Shown here: positions 1 to 9,381 of the stretch, piece after piece | Layout of the letters: each line of letters starts with the position of its first letter | How positions within the stretch are numbered: the first letter of the stretch is position 1 | Source: Salvia splendens | Taxonomy: Eukaryota; Streptophyta; Magnoliopsida; Lamiales; Lamiaceae | Length of the DNA stretch: 64,000 nucleotides | Reading direction: 5' to 3' | NCBI RefSeq assembly: GCF_004379255.2 | Contig: NC_056034.1 | Coordinates: forward strand, 5,830,501 to 5,894,500 | The notes under the pieces: generated by a model | What the model was told of the DNA's origin: nothing | The model's database searches: none | Seen by the model: the letters and a program-made list of their open reading frames with translations, nothing else | Program-made: the position numbers and the translations under genes

Positions 1-670
1 CAAAATACGCAATTTAATTTACGATACATATACGAGAAAATTCAATAATATTATTAAAATTTAAAAAGTACATTAATTAAAAAAAATTACATAATTAACA
101 AAAAAACTACTGCCGTGCAGTCCTCCGCGCCCATAACTCTTCAATTAAATCCTTTTGGAGTCGAATATGAGCCTCCGTTTGGCGCATGTCGGCATGTGCA
201 TGGAGGCGGCCGTCTTCATCGTGAGGTACCCCACTCTGTACGTTGGGGGCGGCCACGCCGTGGCTTGGACCGGCTTCATTATCATCGTTGGCCCAATCAG
301 TCAGTTGTCCACCTTCATCTTTGACAATCATGTTGTGCATGATAATACAGGCGTACATTATAGGTGTATATAGTGGTGCGAATGAAAATGGTGCGAATAG
401 TTAATACAAGTGGTGCGAATGAAAATGACGGGCAAGTCGCGTATATAAAGTGTTTCGAAACAAAAAAAAATTAAAAATTCGCGCTAGGCGGTGCGCTAGG
501 CGATCCGGACGCTGCAATAGCGCCTAGCGGATCGCCTAGCGCCACGGAACCGCCGAGCGCTAGGCGGTTTTTTTCGCGAAAATCGCTGGGCGGCTGCAAT
601 AGACCGCCTAGCGCACCGCCTACCGCCGACGCTCGGCTAGGCGGTGCGCTAGGCGCTATTGTGGATGCTC
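1..670. mobile_element. H1: PIF/Harbinger element remnant, cut by window edge
   Basis: The right end reads GCGCTATTGTGGATGCTC, the inverted form of the GAGCATCCACAAT terminal repeat used by other elements here, and is followed by TTA (671-673). The left end lies outside the window. Positions 1-100 match the internal sequence of H10 (42600-42760) and H12 (60300-60420), including the tract around AATTTAATTTACGA. A transposase tail (107-358, minus) is joined near 370 to the AT-rich promoter side, so the element is internally deleted. Positions 480-665 are GC-rich and full of inverted CGCCTAGCG / CGCTAGGCG repeats, probably subterminal protein-binding repeats. No left terminal repeat or left duplication can be checked. 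Confidence 0.8.
107..358 (-). pseudogene. PIF/Harbinger transposase, C-terminal fragment
   Basis: The 83-residue frame begins with MYACIIMHNMIV, the conserved end of the HARBI1-like DDE domain; the transposases in H6 and H9 read MYTCIILHNMIV at this place. It ends with an acidic/helical tail (HIRLQKDLIEELWARR) like that of H9. The catalytic aspartates and glutamate lie upstream in the intact family and are missing. Sequence upstream of 373 is not transposase. This is therefore the last quarter of a transposase gene left in an internally deleted element, and cannot be active. Confidence 0.85.
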
Positions 671-773
671 TTATGAAACAAAGGGGAGTATGAGATAGTA
701 ACTAGATAAATGTTAAGGTTATATACTAAAAGCATGTTTTGAGTGCTTGCACAAATCAAACTAATATATACAA

Positions 774-1579
774 GAGGGACATCTTTTTTGGTCCACAAAC
801 TTTGTCAAAGTATCATTTTAGGTCCGTGAACTTTGAAAATATCATTTTTAATCCGTCAACTATGAGCTAATATCATTCTAAGTACATTTTTACTATTTTC
901 ATATTTTTTAGACGAAAATACCCTCAATACCTTGAAAGGTATATATTTTTAATAAACTTATCATATACTCATATTTTTTTATGAATATGTTTACTATATA
1001 TTTTTTTATGAATTTCTAAATATAATTTAACCGTCAATATTATCACTTAATTTTGTGACATGCAAGAAATGTTCCTTATTCAAAATTTTTTAATTAAAGA
1101 ATTTCAAAATATTTTTAAGATATGTATACTCGTAAAATTAACGTCCCGGTCAATAGACGATACTTGAATACTGATATATTGATATTATTTTTAAATAATA
1201 TATTAATATTCAAGTATTGTCTATTGACTGTGACATTAGTTTTACGAGTACACATATCTTCAAAATATTTTGAAATTCTTTAATTATAAAAAGTTGAATA
1301 AGGAACATTTCTTGCATGTCACAAAATTAAATGATAATATTGAAGGCCAAATTATATTTAGAAAATTTGTTAAAAATATGAGTATGTGATAAATTAATTA
1401 AAAATATATATTCTTCAAGGTATTGAGGGTATTTTCATCCATAAAAACTTTGAAATAGTAAAAAAAGTACTTCGAATGATATTAACTCATATTTGACGGA
1501 CCTCAAATGATATTTTCAAAGTTCACGGACCTAAAATGATACTTTGACAAAGTTCATGGACCAAAAAAGATGTTCCCTC
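774..1579. mobile_element. Mutator-like foldback MITE (806 bp, 9-bp TSD)
   Basis: The two arms are inverted copies: the left begins GAGGGACATCTTTTTTGGTC and the right ends GACC-AAAAAAGATGTTCCCTC. The similarity continues inward for roughly 350-400 bp, so the whole element folds into one hairpin. It is flanked on both sides by the 9-bp direct repeat TATATACAA (765-773 and 1580-1588). A 9-bp duplication with very long inverted repeats fits the Mutator superfamily; hAT (8 bp) and Harbinger (3 bp) do not fit. There is no coding capacity. Arm mismatches show it is not recent. Confidence 0.85.
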
Positions 1580-1588
1580 TATATACAA

Positions 1589-2767
1589 ATAACTCTGCAT
1601 TCATTTTCTTGCTATAATTTTATCACAATAACGTTCGACTTATAAACTTATGTTTTATGAAAACAGATAAGTGGACAAGTCTAAGTTTTTGCATTATACA
1701 CTGGGTAGTGAAATAGGTCATCATAGTAGATGATTCAAGTAAAATATTGGCTACCAATCGCGAAAGATTGCAATGTTAGTTTGAAAGTTTTCTTGCCTAA
1801 TGAGGCACTGGTGTAGTATATCACTGAATGGATCCAACAAATAGACAAGCCTTCAATGCTATCTACTGAAATATGTTCTCTCGACTATTTACATTTCTTA
1901 ATATTTGTATATAACCTTGAACATACAATATTAATTACACACTACTTTGACTTCTTAATATCTTTATATAACCTTGAGCATAAGGTATTAGTTATAATAC
2001 TATGACTCATGAATAGATGGAAGTTTTTCGCATTCCAAATTAATTATGAATAATAATTAATACTCCATGTGTCTACCAATCTGTGCTCCACTTTGGCCGG
2101 CACAAATTTAAGAAATATAATGAAATGTGAGTTGAAAAGGTTAGTGATATATAAGATAGTGGTACACTATCAGAAATAGTAAAAAAGAAGTGGGACAAAT
2201 AATAATAGATGGACCAAAATGAAAAGTTGGGACACATAATGGAGAACAGAGGGGAATATCCGGCAGTGCTAGTGTTGTTATTGCATTAAATTGTGTGCCA
2301 AAGGGCGGCCGATTTGAAATATCCTCAAGGGTGTTTGGATAAATATTTTATTATTCAGAAAATTGGGCCGATGAAATGAATAAAAATTTACTAATATTTT
2401 TAAACTATACCACTTTTTGGATAATATATTGATTAATTATCAGTTGATGAATGACTGAACTTAATTAATAAATGTTTATATCTTAAATGATTATTTTAAA
2501 AAAATGAAAAATATTTGTAGGGTAATTGACTCATTTACTGAGTTTTAATTTATTTTCTCTTATTCTCCGTGTAAATATGCAACACACTGTTCCTATTTTC
2601 GCAATATAATGCCACTTTTTTCTTCTTGCGCAATTTATCAATTACACCATGTCCAATTATCCCTAAAAGTATGAGCTCGTAAGCTGTTCAATTATGTAAT
2701 TGCAATTTGTATGAAGTAACAAAGAATTTAAAAATAAAAAATAAAAATAAAAATTTGAAAGGGAATC
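1589..2767. other. Intergenic, no gene seen
   Basis: AT-rich sequence without a supportable gene. It holds one degenerate TA-flanked MITE (2063-2256, listed separately). The other short open frames have no family signature. Confidence 0.6.
2063..2256. mobile_element. Degenerate Stowaway-like MITE
   Basis: The left end reads CTCCATGTGTCTACC after TA, and the right end reads GGGACACATAATGGAGAACAGAGGGG before TA. The pattern resembles the CTCCCTCCGTCCC-type ends of the better Stowaway copies in this window, but both ends have drifted, so limits are approximate. Confidence 0.45.
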
Positions 2768-3091
2768 TAAGGCTCGGCCTCTGTTGTAGATCTGCAACGC
2801 TGTCTCTTATCCGTCTCTTAACCGTCTCATCTCTTCACTATTCATGAGCCCCACTGTACTTTTCATCTCATCTCTTAACTAAGAGACAACACCCGCAACC
2901 CTCCATCTCATCCCTTAACTATTCATTCAATTTCATTTTTTATTTTTATTTCCAACAAATTCAATTAATAAAAACACACTTCATTAAATAACATAAAATT
3001 ACAACTTAAAATTAAAAAAAACACATAATAAAAATCCTAAAAAAATAAAAATTACATAATTTAAAATACAATTTTATAGAAATTATAAAAA

Positions 3092-4280
3092 CTATTCCGC
3101 CGGCGAATCATCCCCCGAAGGCGGTGGCAGTGCACTCAAGCTACCTAGAGGCGGGATACCAATTTGTCTTGTCATAAACTCAATTCCGGCAAGATGGGCT
3201 TGATATTGGGGAGACATCATGCGGGAAGTGTCAGCCATCGTGGCGATCAAGTACATGGACAATAGGGTGTTCGAGCCCGAGACCGAGCCCAAGCCCGCTT
3301 GGCTTGATTCGCCTCGGGCCCTCCTCCCTCTAGCCGCCTTCGCCGCCTTGGTCCCTTGCGGTCGACGGCGCCCACGGGAGGACCCCCTGCATCGGTGGCC
3401 GTGCCCTCAACCTCTTGTGAGGAAAACTCTTGTGAGGCGTTGCCTGACCCGCCCTCACTAGACGAGTATTGGCCACCCGCCGTGTGCTTCGTTCGTTTCG
3501 AGCTCGAGCTCGAGCCCGTGCTGGACTGGACACCGCCAGCCCACCTTTCAACGTCTCTGACCGCATCCCAAACATCGACATGTTTGAATTCTTTGCAGTT
3601 GTCGTCAAAAAAGACTCGCAAAGCCGCTCTCAGAATGTCGACTCCACTGGCTCTGCTTTGGTAATTCGTCACTTCATTCTTGTAGATTCCGCAAAATTTT
3701 TTGACATCTCTGTCAACTCGGTCAAAATGACTGCGGAGCATCTTCATGGTGCGGCAGCAGGCCCCCTTCGGCTTGTTCTCGTCAGTGACCTTTTCTTTGC
3801 AGTTGTCTGTCAACTCGGTCAAAATGACTGAATTCTTTGCAGTTGTCGTCAGTGACCTTTTCCCAAAAACACTTGCGGGTTTGTTGATTCCCGACGATGG
3901 GATCGTACGAGACGCTGACCCAAGCGTTAAACAAAGTCATCGTCTCCTTGCGGCTGTATGGATGACTGCCGATATCCTCCTCCTCCGCGTTCTCCTCCTC
4001 CTCTTCCTCTACGACGTCGAATGCGCGACCCCCGGAGCTTCCACCGCCTCGTGCTCCTTTCGGAGTGGGTTCATCCAGAAAATTCTCCCTAATTTGGGAT
4101 AATCCCTGCGAATACCTCGGGGCGGAGGGACGAGCGTATGCATCCACATCAAAATGGGGTGGTTGGTACGCCGCCGGCGTCGACGAACCGGAACCACCCA
4201 AGACATTGTACATGCCCCCAGTCGTCAAACGTGTTCAAGTCATAGCCGCCGGAGCTGCCAGAGTTTCCGTCGCCGGAAAT
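3092..4280 (-). pseudogene. Harbinger ORF1 (Myb/SANT-like protein), broken
   Basis: ORF1 proteins of PIF/Harbinger elements are Myb/SANT-like DNA-binding partners of the transposase; plant databases often mislabel them as GST-T3-like or NAM-associated. Seen here in order: a Gly/Ser-rich N-terminus (near 4280), an acidic run (about 3990-4020), a trihelix-like segment HPYSRKETMTLFNAWVSV (3935-3990), then KFCGIYKNEV (about 3670-3720) and a basic linker. The last part ends MGSVSGSNTLLSMYLIATMA and a PPSGDDSPAE tail. A 2-nt loss near 4213-4217 shifts frame. Repeated segments at 3715-3860 (copies of TGCAGTTGTC and GTCAACTCGGTC) also disrupt it. The codon at the expected start is ATT. It is not functional. 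Confidence 0.8.
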
Positions 4281-4365
4281 TTTTAGATGAAAATTGGAGA
4301 GGAAAGAGAGATGATTTAAGAAGAATAAATGTGTGTTTGTGTGTATAATTAGGATGAAAGAGGAG

Positions 4366-4373
4366 TATTTATA
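4366..4373 (-). promoter_or_regulatory. TATA box of H2 ORF1
   Basis: TATAAATA on the minus strand, in the context CTCTATAAATACTC, lies about 85 bp upstream of the ORF1 leader end. The same context occurs in H3, H6 and H9. Confidence 0.6.
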
Positions 4374-4711
4374 GAGTAAAAAAATTAAAAATTTTAAAAA
4401 TTTAAAAAAATACCGTTGAACGGTAAAAAGCTGTAACTTTACCGTTTTAATTTTTTTATTAAAATCGATTTTTTTTAAAAAAATTATTGCGTCAGCGTGA
4501 CGACGCCCACTCGCCGGCCCGCGAGTGGGCGTCACGCCTAGCGCCAGCGCGCGCCTCGTGGGGCATGGCGAGACGTCTCGCCAGCCATCCTTCGGGACGA
4601 GACGCCCGCCGAGACGAGACCGAGATGGAGGGCTGCAACGCCGTCTCGCTGTCGTCTCTTCTCTCCGAGACGAGATAGAGACAGCAACGAGACGCGTTGC
4701 GGATGGGCTAA

Positions 4712-5597
4712 AATTTTTAAGGGATAAGTTGATATGACCTCCCGTTGATATTTGATAGTATTTCGGGAAAAATAGGGACTGATCTAATAATAATTGGATC
4801 AAGATTCCAGTGAGCGATAATCCAAGTTAAGAAAATTAGCTGTAAATAAACAAGACATGGAGTATTAGTGTGCACGTCATGATTAAGCAAATTAGAACAT
4901 TTTCTTGTTTGATAAAACTAATTTTAGTACACAAGCAATTCTTGTTTTTTCGTACAAAATAATACTGGAAAAGGCAATTAGCTTTACCAAGTGGATCCTC
5001 TTGATTTGATAATGACAATGAGTTTTAGATTATTCACAAATGGTCTACCAGTATATCTGATCTTTATTTGAATGAAAAGGAAAGAATAGGGGGGTGGTCC
5101 TTTATCTTTTTCATATTTTTCTATATTTGTAATTATTGACAATTTGAGTGCACAATTAAATCCAAAAATTAAACATTTATTGATCAATACATTAATTAGA
5201 AGCACAAAACACAGTTGGAATTTGGTTGAAGGCAAACACTAAGGCTATATTTGGTTGATGGGAAAGAAAAACTGGCAAGAAAAATGATTCTTGGGAATAT
5301 GATTCCTAATAACTTTACTTTCCTATGTTTGGAAAATATCATGATTTTAAATTTTATAGTATTTGATTTATAAACCAAACTAAAATATACTTATTATTTT
5401 TATTTTATAAAAAAGAATAATAATATAATTTTTTTAATAAATAACAATTAATTATAAAAGATCATAATAATTATATTATTATATTTATTACTACGATGGA
5501 TAGTTTAAATATGGATTATTTATCATAATTTATAATAATATAATTTTAATTATAGTTACATGGAGTATTATAATTATAAATGATTATACTAATAAAG

Positions 5598-5636
<39 letters not shown>

Positions 5637-6009
5637 GAAATAATAATAATAATAATAATAATTAGTATTATATTATTTACAGATATTATAATTAATAATT
5701 TAAAATTTCACTATGATTTATTAATTAATTCTAAATTTATAAAATAATTATTATTTATTATTATATAATTATATTTTAATTATTTAATAAATTATTAAAT
5801 ATTATTATGATAATAACAATTATATATAAATATTATAATAATATTGTTATAATTATGATAATTTTAATTATAGTTATTTATTATATTGAAATTAAGTATG
5901 ATTTATAATTTTAAATTATTATTAAAACATAGTAACTAATAATAATAATAATATATTGCATTAAATATGTAAGAATCCTAAAACTAGGAAGAAGAATACC
6001 TTAAAATGT
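4712..6009. other. Intergenic, AT-rich, no gene seen
   Basis: No gene is supported. Positions 5220-5390 resemble the end of an unclassified MITE (a TTTGGTTGATGGGAAAG motif), but I found no partner end. Positions 5390-5950 are nearly pure A/T with trinucleotide arrays. Confidence 0.6.
5597..5663. repeat. (AAT)n microsatellite
   Basis: About 20 units of AAT, interrupted once by GAA, inside a longer A/T-only tract. Confidence 0.9.
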
Positions 6010-6011
6010 TA

Positions 6012-6232
6012 CTCCCTCCGTCCCACTTTAGGAGCCCCGGTTGATCAATTTCGTGTGTCCCGTTTTAGGAGTCCCGGTTGAGGTAAACTAATAAAAAATG
6101 CTTACAATTCAATTTAAAAAGTGTTAAAAGTGAGTCCTAATATCCACTACAGCATTTATTTATTACACACTCAAAACTTTCTTAAAACATGTGTCCGACT
6201 CAACCGGGACTCCTAAAGCGGGACGGAGGGAG
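6012..6232. mobile_element. Stowaway-like MITE
   Basis: Ends are CTCCCTCCGTCCCACTTTAG and the inverse CTAAAGCGGGACGGAGGGAG, flanked by TA on both sides (6010-6011, 6233-6234). Inverted similarity continues through GGAGTCCCGGTTGA. It is 221 bp with no coding capacity, which is typical of Tc1/mariner-derived Stowaway elements. Confidence 0.85.
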
Positions 6233-6234
6233 TA

Positions 6235-7821
6235 ATTTGTATTTCTAGATATGCTACTAATGATTTAAAAAGCGTCATCATTCTTAGTGTTCCAATAAAA
6301 ATTAGGAGGCGTAAATGGAAGTATTCTAAAAATAAAAAAAATTAAAATAATTTATCTTCAACTTAAAATCTTTTTTGAGTCCTAAATTATGATTATTTTT
6401 AAAAAATTATTTGAAAAGATAAGTTTTTTATAATAATTAAACTATATAAAAATATTCGTAAAAGTCAATTATATTTCAAAAGGCTATACCCATATATTTA
6501 AAATTCTTTTACAGAAAAACTAATCATTTGAAAGAGTTACTGAAAGAGCACTTGACTTTCTCAAGAGTGTTCATAAGATTCAATAAAATATTTATAAATA
6601 TGTAACAATAAAATATCTAGAAAGAAGTTTTATTTACTTAAGTTAAATTTCATTCGATCTCAACATTTAATTACTAATTAACTAGTGATTACCATTTACC
6701 GCAATGAATAATTCAAGAATTAAACTTGCATCATATATAGTACTACCACATTTTTTGTGGACACCAAAAATAAGAAATTTATACTTAGGCATTGATCATG
6801 AGTCATGACCACCTAAGTTTTTAAAAGAAAAGTAATTTAAAAGCGATTACAAGATTTATTACATCACCTTAGTCCTTAGACTAGACTAAGCCATGAACAT
6901 ATTTGAGATGGAAGGTTCTTTTAGAATTGTCTGCTTAGAATTGCACTACTACACGCACAAACAGAAGATAAGAGAATAATAATGTAGTCGATTGAGTGAA
7001 AGAAAGCAAGATTTTATTTAACAACAATCCACGAGCTACGCCCCATATATATAAACAAAGACGCACAAATTCTTGCTTTTTTCGAAAAAATTGTCCATGT
7101 ATAGTTCAAACAAAAGAATCAATGATGTCAGAAGAGAGAACTCTCGACGCTCGTCTTATTTTTTCTTTGGAAACTTATCAACATGAATGTTTAAATATTT
7201 TTAAAAAAATCATTACTAATTTAAGGGATTACCACTATCTATCTAGTGTGCCAATATTCTTAAAACTGTGCTAGTATTTAAGACACAAACTAACAAAAGT
7301 GGCAAAAAATCTTTCGTGTACTAGCAAAGAAATAATAAAATCTGGAGAGACTAAATTAATATAATTGGAGTAACAATTAAGAACTTAAATTGGACCATAA
7401 GTTTAGCGTTAGATTTAGTATTAATTAACCGAACTAAGAGACTATATATTCCGGCGCTAATGATGTAATTTGAAGGAATATGTGAACTTATTGATAGCAA
7501 CCGAATCTATTTGTGTGTAATAAGTTATTGACTCAGTAAATTTAGTAGGTTTTTTAAATATTTTTTGAGAAGTGGTATTGTGTTGAATATTAGGAATTTA
7601 TAGGGATAATTTTAGAATGGGGAATAATTAATGAGGTTGAATGTAACGTGGGACAGGTTGTCATGTATTCTCAAACATTGACAATTGGAAATTCTTGGTT
7701 GCGTAGGAATGAGGGAAATTAATCCTCCGTATTGGAGTAATATTTTCCGGTTATTTATTTTCTTTCGTCGAAAAATAATTTGAATAAAGTTAGCTAAAAA
7801 AGGCTTTGATTTTAGTACCAC
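6235..7821. other. Intergenic, no gene seen
   Basis: AT-rich sequence. The open frame at 6996-7274 has no recognisable domain and shows ordinary intergenic composition, so it was not called. No repeat ends were identified. Confidence 0.55.
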
Positions 7822-8169
7822 TAAGAGCACCAGCAACACGGGCCGCTGGCGTTCTGCGTGCCGTTCCTCCGGAACGAAAGCGCAGCGGAACGCGTTGCGG
7901 CGCATGGTTTTGTCGCGGTGCCGTTCCCATGCCGTGCCGGGTGCCGGCGGCACGACTCGCGGCACGGTCTGTGCCGCCACGCGCTTCGGCGACGTGGCTC
8001 TCCCCGCGTCGTGCGTGACGCCCACTCGCCGGCCCGCGAGTGGGCGACGTCACGTGCTGACGCAATAATTATTTTTTTAAAAAAAATCGATTTTATATAA
8101 AAAAAAAAATTTAACGGTAATATTACAGTTTTTTAATTTTTTTAAATTTTTATTTTTATTTTCTTATTC

Positions 8170-8177
8170 TATAAATA
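8170..8177 (+). promoter_or_regulatory. TATA box of H3 ORF1
   Basis: TATAAATA in the context TTCTATAAATACTCAT, followed by a leader with TTTCACACACAA. The same arrangement precedes the transposase in H6. Confidence 0.65.
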
Positions 8178-8274
8178 CTCATAATTCATTCTCATTTCAC
8201 ACACAACTAAACATCTATTCTTCCTAAATCAACTTCATTTCTTCTCCAATTTTCATATTCAATCTCTTCACAAA

Positions 8275-9381
8275 ATATCCGGCGACGGCAACTACGGCGG
8301 TGGCGGCTCCGGTGGGTGGGATCTCAACGCGTTCGGCGATTGGGAGACCATGTACAACACACTTGGTGGTTCCGGTTCGTCGACGCCGGGCACCCAGGGG
8401 TCGGCGACGCCGGGTGGGTACCAACCACCCACTTTCGATGTGGATGCATACTCTCGACCCTCCGCCTCGCGGCCTTCTCAGGGATTGTCCCAGATTCGGG
8501 AGGATATCCCCGTTGAACCCACCCAGGGAGGAGGCCGAGGCGGTGGAAGCTCCAGGGCTGCGTCTGAGGCGGCCGAGGAGGAGGAGGAGGAACCGGAGGA
8601 TCTGGGCCGGCATCCGTACAGCAACGAAGAAACAAAGGCGGTGTACAACGCCTGGCTCACCGTCTTGTACGATCCCATCGTCGGGAATCAACAAGCCGCT
8701 AAGTGCTTCTGGGAAAAGGTCCGTGATGTCTACCACCAGACTAAGCCGAAAGGGGCCCGGAAGCACAAATATACAATGCTCCGTTCTCACTTTGGCCGAG
8801 TCGACGTACAGGTCAAAAAATTCTGCGGCATCTACTCGGCCGAAGCGGCGCACTACCAAAGCGGAGCTTCGGGCGCCTTCCACTAGGACACCGGTCTACA
8901 GTTCAAATTTGTTGATATTTGGCAGATCGTCAAGGACGAGGAAAGGTGGGCCGGCGGTGTCCGCTCCAGCTCGGGCTCAACCTCAAAGCGCACGAAGCAC
9001 ACGACGAGCGGCAACTACTCGTCTGGTGACACCGGTGAGGCCAGCGAGGGTGAACCGCAGGTGTTTAGGGGTACGGCCGGCGAATACGGGGGATCCAGCC
9101 GTGGGCGCCGTCGGCCGCAAGGGACGAAGGCGGCGAAGGCGGCTAGAGCGAGGAAGGGCCGAGACGAATCAAGCCAGCCGGCCTCGGGATCGGGCTCGCG
9201 GGGAGGCTCGGACACACTTATGGTGGCGTACATTACCGCCATAATGGCGGACACTTCCCGCTTCTCGCACTCCCAATACGTGGCCTGGTGGAACGGAATT
9301 GTGCATATGGCGGCACAACTTGGCCTTCCAACTTCCCCTCCACCTCGACCGCCTTCGGGGGGTGATTCGCCGGCGGAGTAG
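8275..9381 (+). pseudogene. Harbinger ORF1 (Myb/SANT-like protein), one premature stop
   Basis: The frame is open from before 8275 to 9381 except for one TAG at 8884-8886. Order of parts: Gly-rich start (ISGDGNYGGGGSGG), FDVDAYSRPSA, acidic EEEEEEPED, the SANT/trihelix core HPYSNEETKAVYNAWLTV and KCFWEKVRDVYHQTKP, then LRSHFGRVDVQVKKFCGIY. After the stop come FVDIWQIVKDEERWAGGV, a basic linker (SRGRRRPQGTKAAKAARARK) and a C-terminal helix MVAYITAIMADTSRFSHSQY. At the likely start the codon is ATA (8275-8277); the first ATG in frame is 8350. In the family this protein helps the transposase bind the ends. The copy here would give a truncated product. Confidence 0.8.

Larger units (their letters stand above)
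2771..4708 (-). mobile_element. H2: PIF/Harbinger element carrying only ORF1
   Basis: TAA duplications flank the element (2768-2770 and 4709-4711). The promoter-side terminus (right) reads GCGTTGCGGATGGGC. The left terminus is partly rewritten but still has CTGCAACGCTGTCTC, and it is followed by repeated CGTCTC units, while the right side carries many GAGACG/CGTCTC units. The single gene, ORF1, lies on the minus strand. No transposase remnant is visible between ORF1 and either end. The region 4290-4540 (TATAAATA at 4366-4373, then an AACGGTA tract and GCGTCAGCGTGACG) is homologous to the promoter sides of H3, H6 and H9. Confidence 0.85.

Noticed and set aside
4149..4802. 217-residue minus-strand open frame across the H2 promoter
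   Set aside because: Only its last part is ORF1 coding; the rest is promoter and subterminal repeat read through by chance.
8224..8883. 219-residue open frame on the minus strand opposite ORF1 of H3
   Set aside because: It is a shadow of the GC-rich ORF1 frame on the plus strand and has no family motif. Similar long antisense frames at 25142-25546, 25583-26074, 41187-41690 and 31439-31939 are shadows for the same reason.
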